In this document: positions 38,624-47,527 of the stretch, piece by piece | How positions within the stretch are numbered: position 1 is the first letter of the stretch | Layout: every line of letters starts with the position of its first letter | Assembly (NCBI RefSeq): GCF_902705885.1 | Contig: NZ_CACSIP010000015.1 | Span: 1-64,000 of the forward strand | From: Mycolicibacterium austroafricanum | GTDB lineage: Bacteria > Actinomycetota > Actinomycetes > Mycobacteriales > Mycobacteriaceae | DNA: 64,000 nt | Direction: 5' to 3' | Position numbers and translations under genes: made by a program | Notes under the pieces: model-generated | The model's database searches: none | What the model was told of the DNA's origin: nothing | The model's input: only the letters and a program-made list of their open reading frames with translations

Positions 38624-40294
38624 TCAGCGGAAGCTGGCTTCCCTTTCGACGGCGGAGCGCACCTCGGTGAGCATGTCGAGCCGGATGGCCAGCCACGCGG
38701 TGAACTGATGCTCCGGGAGCCTGATGTCCAGTCCGATCGAGCGGGAGACGCGATCCAGCTTGGCCAGCATGGTGTTCCGGTGGACGCTGAGGGCCCGCGC
38801 GGTCGCGTTGACGTTACCGCCGTGGGCGAGGTAACCGGTCAGCGTCTCCAGCAGGTCGGGTGCCGCACGCAGCGGCCCGAGGATGTCGCGCAGCAGCGCC
38901 CGGGTGTGTTCGGTGTCGGCGATGTCGGCCAGCACCGTGAAGCTGCGCAGCTCGTGATATGCGGTGGCGCCGTTGCGTCCCAGCCGGCGGGCGATCCCCA
39001 GTGCCACGCGTGCCTCGCGGTAGCTGTCGGACACCTGGGTCGCGCCGCGGGCAGGCCGGCCGTACGCGACGGCGACCGGTGCGCCGCGGCGTTGCTCGAG
39101 CTCGACGGCCATCGCGTCGGCATAGTCGGTCATCTCGGCCCGCAACTGCTGGTTGGTCTCTCCGCGCAGTGATCGCACGACGACCAGGATGTCGCCGATG
39201 ACCGTGACGTAGGAACGCACCGACGGATCGGGGGCGACTCCTGCGGCATAGCGCGCCAGCCGCACCATGCTCGCGGCGGGGTTGTCGACCCCGCGGGGGA
39301 GCACACCGGGTGCGACGAAGACGCCGAACCGGGTGTCGATGTCGATCTCGTGGTACTCGGCCCGCGCCCGCATGTCATGCTCGCTGGAGAAGCTGCCGTG
39401 CACCAGCGCCTGCACAAAATCGCCGCGGGCGCGTTCCTCGGCCTCGTCCACGCTGTGCTGGCGCAACATCTCCGACCCGATTATGGCGGTGGCCTGTTCG
39501 GTGATCACCACATGGCGGGCAACGTCGTGCACGCCCGGCTCCGGGGTCGGAACCAGCACCAGCACCCATCCTTCGAAGGCTTTGCCGAGCCGGATCGCAC
39601 TGGCGATCGCCGTCCACGTGCAACCGTTCGGCCCCTCGACCGTGTCCACGCGGGTCTCATGACCGGCGGTCCGCCGCGCCGCCGGCAGCCCTTCGGCCAG
39701 CTTCGGCCGGATTGACGCGACGATCACGTCGGCGGCCTCGGCGCCGAGGCCGTTCTCGGCGACCACGTTGCCGCGGGCATCGAGCGCCACCGCGGGATTG
39801 CGGGCCAGGTTGGACACTTCGCGGATCAACATCTGCGAGCCCGCGCCACGGTGGAAGAGCCCGGCCAGCGAGGCGTGCACATGCGTGGAGTAGCGCATCA
39901 CGTGCACTTCCTGGCTCAGCGCACGTTCGGCGAGCAGACGGTTCAGCGCGGCGAAACCGACCGGGAAGCCCATCTCGATGATCACCAGCCCACTGGGCAG
40001 CCCCGACTGCGGGAAGTCCGCCGGCACAGTCCCGTCCACCAGCAGCGTGGTGGCGCCGCGCGCCGCCAGCGCGGTGAGCGTGCCGTGGTTGCCCAGCAGC
40101 GCCTGCGGTCGGGTGTAGACCGCCACCCCGTCGAGTGGATCGGGCCGGGAGAGGACCTCGGCCAGCGGCAACACCCAGACCAGCTCCAGGTGCAGACGAT
40201 CGCCGCCTGCGATTACCCGGGCCTGGGCCATCAGCGATTCGTCGAGCAACCCCGCGACGGTCATCCGATCGTCGTCGTTTCTCGAAGGTGACAT
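38624..40294 (-). CDS. PucR-family transcriptional regulator
   Basis: 556 aa from the ATG at 40294. The N-terminal PucR domain is seen from MTVAGLLDESLMAQARVIAG to about residue 120. A GGDEF-like middle region follows. The C-terminal helix-turn-helix is GNVNATARALSVHRNTMLAKLDRV. PucR proteins activate purine or amine catabolism genes on binding a pathway compound. It is divergent from the HbpS-like gene and is the only regulator in the cluster, so it probably controls it. Confidence 0.88.
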   Translation of the reverse strand: MSPSRNDDDRMTVAGLLDESLMAQARVIAGGDRLHLELVWVLPLAEVLSRPDPLDGVAVYTRPQALLGNHGTLTALAARGATTLLVDGTVPADFPQSGLPSGLVIIEMGFPVGFAALNRLLAERALSQEVHVMRYSTHVHASLAGLFHRGAGSQMLIREVSNLARNPAVALDARGNVVAENGLGAEAADVIVASIRPKLAEGLPAARRTAGHETRVDTVEGPNGCTWTAIASAIRLGKAFEGWVLVLVPTPEPGVHDVARHVVITEQATAIIGSEMLRQHSVDEAEERARGDFVQALVHGSFSSEHDMRARAEYHEIDIDTRFGVFVAPGVLPRGVDNPAASMVRLARYAAGVAPDPSVRSYVTVIGDILVVVRSLRGETNQQLRAEMTDYADAMAVELEQRRGAPVAVAYGRPARGATQVSDSYREARVALGIARRLGRNGATAYHELRSFTVLADIADTEHTRALLRDILGPLRAAPDLLETLTGYLAHGGNVNATARALSVHRNTMLAKLDRVSRSIGLDIRLPEHQFTAWLAIRLDMLTEVRSAVEREASFR

Positions 40295-40372
40295 CTTCAC
40301 CTGTCCCAACTGCGCTGATGCGCGGAATTCGGCGTCCGTACATCGAATACACCGAAGTGTTCACCCCACACT

Positions 40373-40387
40373 ATGTGCAGATTGACC
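40373..40387 (+). promoter_or_regulatory. TGTGCA-N2-TTG motif, copy 3
   Basis: ATGTGCAGATTGACC in the pucR/HbpS gap. Its ATTGACC (40381-40387) forms a perfect inverted repeat with GGTCAAT at 40407-40413, 19 bp apart. Confidence 0.5.
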
Positions 40388-40406
40388 ATTGAGGCGACCT
40401 GAAACA

Positions 40407-40419
40407 GGTCAATGTGACC
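40407..40419. promoter_or_regulatory. GGTCA-ATG-TGACC palindrome, pucR/HbpS gap
   Basis: Perfect 5-bp arms, 88 bp upstream of the HbpS-like gene. It shares its left half with the longer ATTGACC/GGTCAAT pair. Confidence 0.45.
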
Positions 40420-40507
40420 CTGCCGTCAGGTTCGGCGCCTTGATAGACATTGCTGCGAGGCATCGTTTCGAGCCCGACATTCCCGAATCCACAAGCGAGG
40501 CAACTAC

Positions 40508-40960
40508 ATGCATCAGATTCACCGGATCACCCTCGACGACGCACTGCCCCTGCTGGCCGCCGGCCGCGCCAAGGCGGAAGAGATCGGCGTCAAACAGACG
40601 CTGTGCGTATGCGACGACGGGGGCAACGTGCTTGCCCTGCATCGCCTTCCGGGTGCCCGGTTGACGGGTGTGGACATCGCGATCGCCAAGGCCTTCACCG
40701 CGGCCGGCCATGAGCGCGCCACCCACCTGTTCAACGAGGCGCCGGACGGACCAGCGTTGCCGGGTAACGAGGCCTTCGGCATCAGTCACATGCTGCCGGG
40801 TAAGTTCGCGATCTTCGTCGGCGGCTTCCCGCTGGTGTTCGACGGCCAGATCGTCGGCGGGGTGGGCATCAGCGGCGGTAACGGCACACAGGACAAGGCG
40901 GTGGGCGCGGCGATGCTCGCCGAGTTCGAGACGCTGACGACCGCCGTCGCCCGGCGCTGA
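40508..40960 (+). CDS. GlcG/HbpS-family protein
   Basis: 150 aa. The sequence VCDDGGNVLALHRLPGA, then KAFTAA and GGFPLVFDGQIVGGVGISGG, matches the GlcG/HbpS fold. Family members include heme-binding sensors and cofactor accessory proteins of catabolic operons, often oxidase or diol-dehydratase linked. It is divergent from pucR and starts the cluster. The exact role is unknown. Confidence 0.85.
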   Translation: MHQIHRITLDDALPLLAAGRAKAEEIGVKQTLCVCDDGGNVLALHRLPGARLTGVDIAIAKAFTAAGHERATHLFNEAPDGPALPGNEAFGISHMLPGKFAIFVGGFPLVFDGQIVGGVGISGGNGTQDKAVGAAMLAEFETLTTAVARR

Positions 40961-40966
40961 CAGCTC

Positions 40967-40981
40967 ATGTGCATCTTGACC
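40967..40981 (+). promoter_or_regulatory. TGTGCA-N2-TTG motif, copy 4
   Basis: ATGTGCATCTTGACC, six bases after the HbpS-like stop and about 180 bp upstream of the oxidase gene. It differs from copy 3 only at the two variable positions. TTGACC could double as a -35 element. Confidence 0.5.
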
Positions 40982-41162
40982 GGTCCGGGCGCCCACCGCT
41001 GGTGATTGTGTACCTGGTCGGCGTACCTCCGACTGGCTAACGTCGAAGGTGCACAGTCGAATTGGACTCGGCAGGAAGTACCGACCTCCGCATCGGAGCG
41101 GAAACCTCACTACGACAAACGATCTCGTCAGAAACTGACGTCGATCTGAAAGGGCTGAACAG

Positions 41163-41882
41163 ATGACCGAACTACTGGGCCGCGACGAGTTCCGCGCGGA
41201 GCTGGAGAACGCCATCAAGGGCCGCGAGGCGAAGAACGCGTCGTTCTCCAAGGCTTGGGCCGAGGGCCGGCTGCAGCGACATCACTTCGCGCGGTGGGCC
41301 GAGAACCACTTCCACTACGTCGGGCCGTTCGCCGACTACCTGGCCAACATCTACTCCAACACCCCCGACGAGTTCACCGGCGCCAAGGACTTCACGCTGC
41401 AGAACATGTACGAGGAGGAACTCGCCGACATCCGGCACACCGACCTGTTGATCAAGTTCGGCGAGGCGTGCGGCACCACCAAGGAACGGATCGAGGACCC
41501 GAACAACATGAACGCCATCACCCGGGGACTGCAGTCCTGGTGTTACGCGGTGTCCCAGCGCGAGCACTTCGTCGTGGCCACCGCGGCGTTGGTGGTCGGG
41601 CTGGAGTCGCAGGTGCCTAGCATCTACACCAAGCAGATCGTCCCGCTGCGTGAGGTCTACAAGTTCACCGAGGACGAGATCGAGTTCTTCGACCTGCACA
41701 TCACCTCCGACGTGGTGCACGGCGAGCGCGGCTACCAGATCGTGCTCGACCATGCCGACACCCCGGCACTGCAGCAGCGCTGCCTGCAGATGGTGCGGTG
41801 GGGCGCCGAGATGCGGTTTTCCTACACCAAGGGTCTCTACGACAGCTATGTGGCCGCCGAGCTGGAGCCCGCCCTCGTCTGA
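41163..41882 (+). CDS. Heme-oxygenase-like di-metal oxidase (CADD/PqqC fold)
   Basis: 239 aa. All six metal ligands of CADD-type oxidases can be placed: Glu85 and His92 (YEEELADIRH, spacing 7 as in CADD Glu81/His88), Glu148 (VGLESQVPS, CADD Glu142), and His179, Asp183, His186 in HITSDVVH (CADD His174, Asp178, His181, same spacing). Such enzymes use oxygen on small amines, amino acids or fatty acids. No classical oxygenase is encoded nearby, while Rieske ferredoxins and a reductase follow, so this is the most likely oxygen-using step of the pathway (inference). The gene is often labelled TenA or PqqC-like. Confidence 0.8.
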   Translation: MTELLGRDEFRAELENAIKGREAKNASFSKAWAEGRLQRHHFARWAENHFHYVGPFADYLANIYSNTPDEFTGAKDFTLQNMYEEELADIRHTDLLIKFGEACGTTKERIEDPNNMNAITRGLQSWCYAVSQREHFVVATAALVVGLESQVPSIYTKQIVPLREVYKFTEDEIEFFDLHITSDVVHGERGYQIVLDHADTPALQQRCLQMVRWGAEMRFSYTKGLYDSYVAAELEPALV

Positions 41883-41892
41883 TCGTCTGGAT

Positions 41893-41935
41893 TTCGGCGT
41901 GGTTTCGACCGCCCATCGGTCGAAACCACGCCGAA
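41893..41935. repeat. Perfect 19-bp inverted repeat with 5-base loop, inside the operon
   Basis: The arms run 41893-41911 (TTCGGCGTGGTTTCGACCG) and 41917-41935, and are exactly complementary. It lies 10 bases after the oxidase stop and 19 bases before the Rieske start. There is no T-run. It may be a partial terminator, an mRNA-stability hairpin or a dispersed palindrome. Confidence 0.9.
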
Positions 41936-41954
41936 GTCGCCGGAAGGAGCCGTC

Positions 41955-42308
41955 ATGACCGCGGACTGGGTAGCGGTTGCCACCACCAAGGAGCTGAGCC
42001 GGCGCCGCAAACTGCGGGTCGAACTCGACGGCGTGGCCATCGCGTTGTTCCAGGCCCAGGATCGGGTGTACGCCTTCGCCGATCTCTGTGTGCACCAGGA
42101 TCGTTCGCTGTCCCGGGGGACCCTTCTGCACGGCAAGGTGATCTGTCCCGGCCATCAGTGGCAGTTCGACCTGGAGACCGGCTACGAAGCCGATCAGGAC
42201 CGCTGCCAACCCGTCTACCCGGTGCGCGTCGACGAGAGCGGCACCGTCTACGTGAACCCGACACCGCGGGAGTCACCCCTGCACACCGGAGAGGAGGCGC
42301 GGGCATGA
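41955..42308 (+). CDS. Rieske [2Fe-2S] ferredoxin, first copy
   Basis: 117 aa. Cluster ligands are Cys45/His47 (CVHQD) and Cys64/His67 (CPGHQW). The surrounding sequence matches oxygenase-type Rieske ferredoxins. It overlaps the reductase start by four bases (ATGA), so electrons probably flow reductase to this ferredoxin to the di-metal oxidase (inference). Confidence 0.92.
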   Translation: MTADWVAVATTKELSRRRKLRVELDGVAIALFQAQDRVYAFADLCVHQDRSLSRGTLLHGKVICPGHQWQFDLETGYEADQDRCQPVYPVRVDESGTVYVNPTPRESPLHTGEEARA

Positions 42309-43552
42309 CCCGTCGCACCTACGTCACGATCGGCGCCGGCCAGGCGGCCGCGGTCGCTGCCCGCACACTGCGCCGCCGCGGATTCGACGGCCGCATCGTG
42401 CTCATCGGCGACGAGCCGCATCCCCCGTACCAGCGACCGCCACTGTCCAAGGAATTCCTCGCCGGTGTCGACGGGGAGGACTCCCTGTGGATCCTGCCGC
42501 CGAAGTGGGTGGCCGACAACGACATCGACATCGTCACCGGCGCTTCGGTGGCGCGGGTGGATACCCTCTCCGGCGCCGTGGAGCTGGATGGGGGTGCGCC
42601 GGTCGCGGCCGACGCGGTGTTGTTCGCCACCGGCGGGAGCGCGCGACGGCTGACGGTGCCCGGGCCGCGGCCGGACCTGGTGCACTACCTGCGCACCCTG
42701 GAGGATGCCCGACGGCTGGCGCCGCTACTGACACCGGGACGCCGGTTGGCGCTCATCGGCGGCGGTTTCATCGGGCTCGAGATCGCCGCCACCGCGGCAT
42801 CGTCAGGTGCCGCGGTCACGGTCGTCGAGACAGACCCGGTACCGCTCGGCCGAATCGTCGGGCCACAGATGGGGGAGTTGGTCGCGCAGCTGCACCGTGA
42901 CAACGGTATCGACATCCGCTGCGGTGCCCCGGTCTCCGGGGTGCGCACCACCGCCGAAGGCGTGCTCATCGACATCGAGGGCGCGGCGGCGCCGGTGGAA
43001 GCCGACGCGGTGGTGGTCGGCATCGGGATGGTGCCCAATGTCGGCACCGCCATCGCGTCGGGGCTGCAGGTGGACAACGGCATCGTCGTCGACGCCGCGG
43101 GCCGCACGTCGGTCCCCAACGTCTACGCCGCCGGTGACGTCGCCCGGCGGTTCTCCGCACGGGCCGGCAGGCACGTACGACTGGAGCACTTCGACAACGC
43201 GAGCCGCCAGGGTGCCGCGGTGGCCCACGCCATGCTCGGCAGGGACGCCGTCTGTGACGAACCGAACTGGTTCTGGTCGGACCAGTTCGGCCGCAACCTC
43301 CAATTCGTCGGAACGGCACGCGGTGAGCCGGTCATCCGGGGCGATCGTGACACCCTCGAGTTCACCGCTTTCTACTTCGACGGCGGAACCCTGTGCGGAG
43401 CCTTCACCGTCGAGCGGGGCGAGGACATCGCCGCGGCCCGGGAACTGCTCGGCCGCACAGTCGACGCGTCCACCCTGTGCGACGACGACGTCGATCTGTT
43501 CGATCTCGTGTACGACGAAGAACCGGAGCTGGAAGCGCAGGTACGGACATGA
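42305..43552 (+). CDS. FAD-dependent ferredoxin reductase
   Basis: 415 aa from the ATG at 42305. The FAD motif is IGAGQAAAVAARTLRRRG, and PPYQRPPLSKEF is typical of oxygenase-linked reductases. The NAD(P)H motif is LALIGGGFIGLEIAA. C-terminal VYAAGDVARR closes the FAD site. It takes electrons from NAD(P)H to the Rieske ferredoxin encoded just before. It overlaps the next gene by four bases. Confidence 0.93.
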   Translation: MTRRTYVTIGAGQAAAVAARTLRRRGFDGRIVLIGDEPHPPYQRPPLSKEFLAGVDGEDSLWILPPKWVADNDIDIVTGASVARVDTLSGAVELDGGAPVAADAVLFATGGSARRLTVPGPRPDLVHYLRTLEDARRLAPLLTPGRRLALIGGGFIGLEIAATAASSGAAVTVVETDPVPLGRIVGPQMGELVAQLHRDNGIDIRCGAPVSGVRTTAEGVLIDIEGAAAPVEADAVVVGIGMVPNVGTAIASGLQVDNGIVVDAAGRTSVPNVYAAGDVARRFSARAGRHVRLEHFDNASRQGAAVAHAMLGRDAVCDEPNWFWSDQFGRNLQFVGTARGEPVIRGDRDTLEFTAFYFDGGTLCGAFTVERGEDIAAARELLGRTVDASTLCDDDVDLFDLVYDEEPELEAQVRT

Positions 43553-45000
43553 TCGAAGGTGCGAACTTCATCGACGGAAGCTGGGTGCCGGCAGTCTCCG
43601 GCCAGACCTTCACCAGGCGCAACCCGGCTGATCCGGCCGACGTCATCGGCACCTTCCCGGCCTCGGGACCCGACGACGTCCGCATTGCGGTCGACGCGTT
43701 GGACAAGGCGGCGCCGGAGTGGGCGGCGACTTCGCCGGAGCGGCGGGCAGCGATCCTGGAGTCTGCTGCGATGCAACTGGAATCCCGGTCGGCCCAGCTG
43801 ATCGGTGAACTGGTGCGCGAGGAGGGCAAGACCACCGCCGAGGCCACCATGGAGGTCAGCCGGACACCGGCGAACCTGCGGTTCTACGCTGCGGAAGCGA
43901 CCCGGTGCGCCGGCGCGACCTACCCTGCCGCCGGCGAGACGTTGCTGTACACGATTCGCGAGCCGGTCGGCATCGTCGGCGCGATCACCCCGTGGAACTT
44001 CCCGCTGAACATCCCGTCCCGCAAGCTGGGGCCCGCGTTGGCCGTCGGAAATCCCGTGGTGTTCAAGCCGTCTGAGGTCACCCCGCTGATGGGCCAACGG
44101 CTGGTCGAGGCACTGCTGGCCGGGGGGCTGCCTGCCCAGGCGATCGCGCTGGTGCAGGGCGCAGGTCCGGCAGGCGCGGCGGTGGCCGGCGACGAGCGCG
44201 TCGCGGCGTTGACGTTCACCGGCTCGACCCGGGTCGGCCGGCTGCTGCACGGCCAGGTGGGCCCGCACCGCCGGGTGCAGCTCGAGATGGGCGGCAAGAA
44301 CCCGGTGGTCGTGGCCGACGACGCCGATCCGGATCGGGCTGCGGCACTGATCGTCAAGGGCGCGTTCGGCCTGTCCGGCCAGGCGTGCACCGGGACCAGC
44401 CGGGTGATTGCCACCGCGGCGCTGCACGACGCGGTGCTCGAGCGCGTCGTCGCCCGGGCGCGGGCCCTGCGGGTGGGGCCCGGCGCAGCGGCCGACGTGG
44501 ACATGGGTGCGCTGGCCAACGCGGAGCAGTTGCAGAAGTTCACCGACTACGTACGCATCGGCACCGACGAGGGGGCCACGCTGTGCTGCGGCGGCGACAC
44601 TGTGACCGTTGCCGGTAGTCCCGGTGGTTTCTTCGTCCGCTCCGCAGTGTTCAGCGACGCCGAACCGCACATGCGGATCGTCACAGACGAAGTGTTCGGT
44701 CCACTGCTCGCGTTCCAACGTGCCGGCTCACTCGACGAGGCGATCGACCTGGCCAATGCCACCGAGTTCGGGTTGTCGGCTGCCATCGTCACCGGCGACC
44801 TCGCCGTCGCGCAACGCTTCGCCAGGACTTCCCGCAGTGGGCTGGTGAAGATCAACCAGCCCACCACCGGGATGGCGATGAACGCGCCCTTCGGCGGCTA
44901 CAAGTCATCGTCCACCGCGACGTTCAAGGAGCAGGCCGGTGCCTCGATGATGGAGTTCTACCTCAATGAGAAGACGGTCTACCTCAACCCCGTCGCCTGA
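43549..45000 (+). CDS. NAD(P)-dependent aldehyde dehydrogenase
   Basis: 483 aa from the ATG at 43549, translationally coupled to the reductase. Visible are the N-terminal EPVGIVGAITPWNFPLN, FTGSTRVG cofactor loop, catalytic Glu in QLEMGGKNP, and catalytic Cys280 in SGQACTGTSR. It oxidises an aldehyde to its acid. In context, the aldehyde is probably released after oxidation of an amine or alkyl group (inference). Confidence 0.94.
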   Translation: MIEGANFIDGSWVPAVSGQTFTRRNPADPADVIGTFPASGPDDVRIAVDALDKAAPEWAATSPERRAAILESAAMQLESRSAQLIGELVREEGKTTAEATMEVSRTPANLRFYAAEATRCAGATYPAAGETLLYTIREPVGIVGAITPWNFPLNIPSRKLGPALAVGNPVVFKPSEVTPLMGQRLVEALLAGGLPAQAIALVQGAGPAGAAVAGDERVAALTFTGSTRVGRLLHGQVGPHRRVQLEMGGKNPVVVADDADPDRAAALIVKGAFGLSGQACTGTSRVIATAALHDAVLERVVARARALRVGPGAAADVDMGALANAEQLQKFTDYVRIGTDEGATLCCGGDTVTVAGSPGGFFVRSAVFSDAEPHMRIVTDEVFGPLLAFQRAGSLDEAIDLANATEFGLSAAIVTGDLAVAQRFARTSRSGLVKINQPTTGMAMNAPFGGYKSSSTATFKEQAGASMMEFYLNEKTVYLNPVA

Positions 45001-45028
45001 CGGCCCGAAGAGAATGCGGAGTACGGCA

Positions 45029-45385
45029 ATGGAATTCGTTCGTGTGGCTCGGTCGGGCCAGGTCCCCGAAGGGATCGTGCGGCGGTTCTACGCCGGCGAG
45101 CACGAGTTCGCCGTGGCCCGGCTGGGCGGCAAGGCCTACGCGACGTCGAACTACTGCACGCACCTGGACTGCCTGCTGTCCTCGGGCAAACTCCGCGATG
45201 ATGGCATCGGATGCTCCTGTCACGGTAGCGCTTTCGATCTCGAAACCGGCGAACCCATCAGCCCACCGGCCACCGAACCCATCAAGACCTTCCCCGTGGA
45301 GGAACGTGACGGTGAGATCTTCGTCGGGGTGCGACCCGGTGAGGCGCCAGCGGGCCCGACCCGGCGGATGCGCCGGGAACTCTGA
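45029..45385 (+). CDS. Rieske [2Fe-2S] ferredoxin, second copy
   Basis: 118 aa from the ATG at 45029. Ligands are Cys43/His45 (CTHLD) and Cys62/His65 (CSCHGSAFD). It is distinct from the first copy: the segment CLLSSGKL is typical of biphenyl/NirD-like Rieske proteins. A second electron carrier suggests two oxygen- or nitrogen-using steps or two partners. Its stop overlaps the next gene by one base. Confidence 0.92.
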   Translation: MEFVRVARSGQVPEGIVRRFYAGEHEFAVARLGGKAYATSNYCTHLDCLLSSGKLRDDGIGCSCHGSAFDLETGEPISPPATEPIKTFPVEERDGEIFVGVRPGEAPAGPTRRMRREL

Positions 45386-46983
45386 TGACCGAAGGGATTC
45401 GGCCGGCGACGCTCTCAGTCGGCGCGATGGTCAGCAGCAGCCACCCGGCTGCCAGCCTCGCCGGGGCACGGGTCCTGGCCGACGGGGGTAACGCGATCGA
45501 CGCCACGCTGGCAATGGCGTCGATGACGTGGCTGACCCTGCCCGGGCAGTGTGGCATCGGTGGCGACGCGTTCGCGATCGTCCGCGAACCCGACGGCCGG
45601 GTCTGGACGATCAACGGCTCCGGCTTCGGACCCGACGGCGGGACCTCGGAATTCTACACGGCGCGAGGGATTTCCAGCATTCCACTGGACGGGCCGCTGG
45701 CGGTGGCGGTGCCTGGAGCGCCCGCCGCTCTGGCCGCACTGCACATCGGTGGCGCCACCAGGGCGCTGACCGAGTTGTGGGAGCCGGCGGCCCGCGCAGC
45801 CGAGGACGGTTTGCCCTGTTCGGCACGCACCTCCGGAGACGTCGCGACCGCGCTGGCTGCAGTGCGCGCCGACCCCGGGCTGTCACAGGTGTACACCCGC
45901 ACCGGCGCCGCTCCTCATCTCGGGGCCAGGATGGCCAACCCGCAGTTGGCCGGATCGATCCGGTCCTTGGCCCGCGACCCCGGCGGCTTCTACACCGGGG
46001 AGTTCGGCCACCGGGCCGTGTCCGCGTTGCAGGCCGGTGGCGCACCGTTCAGCGGTGACGAATGGGCCGCCGGTGGCGTGATCAGTCCGGAGCCTGCGAT
46101 CACCGGGCGCTACGCCGGTGCCGTCGTCCACCAGACCCCGCTGCCGACTCCGGGCTGGATGGTGCTGCAGCAGGCCGCCCTGTGTGATGCCGAGGTGGGT
46201 TTCCACGGCTGGATGTCGCTGCCGGCGATCGACCGGCTGGCCCGCGCGGCGCGGCTGGCGTTCACCGACCGGCTTGCGCTGTGCGGCAGTCAGAACGACG
46301 GCGCGCACTACGTGCTGGAACCCGAACGGATCGAAGCCCAGCGTCATGACCTCGACGAGCGACGTGAGAAGTGGGCGCCGATCGAGGTCGCCGCCGGCGA
46401 CACCACGTCGACGGTCGCCGTCGACGCCGACGGTCGCGCCGTCAGCTTCATCCACTCGCTGGCCTTCACGTTCGGCGCGAGGTTCACCGTGCCGGGGACC
46501 GGGGTGGTGCTCAACAACCGCCTGGGCCGCGGCGCCTACCTGATTCCCGGACACCCCAACGAGGTGGCGCCGCGCCGGAAACCGCTGCACACCCTCAACG
46601 CCTGGATCGTCACCGACGACAACGGTGCGCTGCTGCACGTCGGCAACACCCCGGGGGGCGACGGCCAGGTGCAGTGGAACATGCAGATGCTCTCGCACCT
46701 GCTCGATCACGGCCTGGACCCGGCAGAGACGGTCTCGGCGCCCCGATTCACGGTCTTCCCCGGATCGGATGCCGACGTGCTCGGGGCAACGGCAGAACTG
46801 CGCGTGGAGGAGACCCTGGCTCCGACACTGCGTGCGGAGCTGTCGGCCGTCGGACACCACGTGGTGGTTCAGCCAGCCCTCGGGGGAGGCGGCAGCGCAC
46901 AGGTCATCTCCCGCGACGAGCGTGGGATCCTCAGCGGCGCAGCCGATCCGCGGCAAGAAGGGATCGCGCTCGGTGTCGACTGA
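45385..46983 (+). CDS. Gamma-glutamyltransferase-family enzyme
   Basis: 532 aa. The Ntn-hydrolase features of GGT are present: VSSSHPAASLAGARVLADGG at the start, and the autocleavage/nucleophile region GDTTSTVAVDADGRAVSF. The usual TTHxSV has lost its His (TTSTV). No signal peptide is visible, so it should be cytoplasmic. It might transfer or hydrolyse gamma-glutamyl amides formed during amine degradation; a YwrD-like acylase is an alternative. Confidence 0.82.
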   Translation: MTEGIRPATLSVGAMVSSSHPAASLAGARVLADGGNAIDATLAMASMTWLTLPGQCGIGGDAFAIVREPDGRVWTINGSGFGPDGGTSEFYTARGISSIPLDGPLAVAVPGAPAALAALHIGGATRALTELWEPAARAAEDGLPCSARTSGDVATALAAVRADPGLSQVYTRTGAAPHLGARMANPQLAGSIRSLARDPGGFYTGEFGHRAVSALQAGGAPFSGDEWAAGGVISPEPAITGRYAGAVVHQTPLPTPGWMVLQQAALCDAEVGFHGWMSLPAIDRLARAARLAFTDRLALCGSQNDGAHYVLEPERIEAQRHDLDERREKWAPIEVAAGDTTSTVAVDADGRAVSFIHSLAFTFGARFTVPGTGVVLNNRLGRGAYLIPGHPNEVAPRRKPLHTLNAWIVTDDNGALLHVGNTPGGDGQVQWNMQMLSHLLDHGLDPAETVSAPRFTVFPGSDADVLGATAELRVEETLAPTLRAELSAVGHHVVVQPALGGGGSAQVISRDERGILSGAADPRQEGIALGVD

Positions 46984-47419
46984 CCCCGGACCGCCCGCGC
47001 CGCAGGGCGATTACGTGCCGGCGATCTGCCACGGCGGGGTCATCTACACCGCGGGCATGACCCCGCGGCGAGACGGCGTCCTGACGGTGACCGGTGTGGT
47101 GGGGCGGACCCTGACCGCGGCGCAGGCGCGTGCGGCCGCGGGCCTGGCCGCGACCAATGCCCTCGCGGCCGCCAGATCGGTCCTGCCGCGGGACTCGACC
47201 GGGCTGCGCTGTCTGCAGATGACGATCTACGTCGCGTGCACGGCAGAGTTCACCGAGGCTTCGATGGTGGCCGACGGCGCCTCCGAGGCGATCACGGCGG
47301 CGCTCGGCGCCGGCGCCTTGCCGGCCCGCAGTGCCATCGGGGTATCGGCGCTGCCGTCCGGCGCGCCCGTCGAAGTGCAGCTGGTTGCCGCTGCGCTGGA
47401 GAATGTGCACAGGGCGTGA
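46973..47419 (+). CDS. RidA (YjgF/YER057c/UK114) family protein
   Basis: 148 aa from the GTG at 46973, overlapping the GGT stop. The family core YVPAICHGGVIYTAGMTP and the conserved Arg in PARSAIGVSALPSGAPVEVQ are present. RidA enzymes hydrolyse reactive enamine or imine intermediates to ketones and ammonia. This fits a pathway that makes imines during amine oxidation. Confidence 0.88.
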   Translation: MSTDPGPPAPQGDYVPAICHGGVIYTAGMTPRRDGVLTVTGVVGRTLTAAQARAAAGLAATNALAAARSVLPRDSTGLRCLQMTIYVACTAEFTEASMVADGASEAITAALGAGALPARSAIGVSALPSGAPVEVQLVAAALENVHRA

Positions 47420-47527
47420 CGACATCATGTGTGCGCTGTGGTCATTGCCGGGAGATCCACGGTTGGAAAGACTCTCGCCAACTGCGGTTCATCCCGGTTC
47501 GTCCGGCGTCGAGCCGCTCCCGATTGG

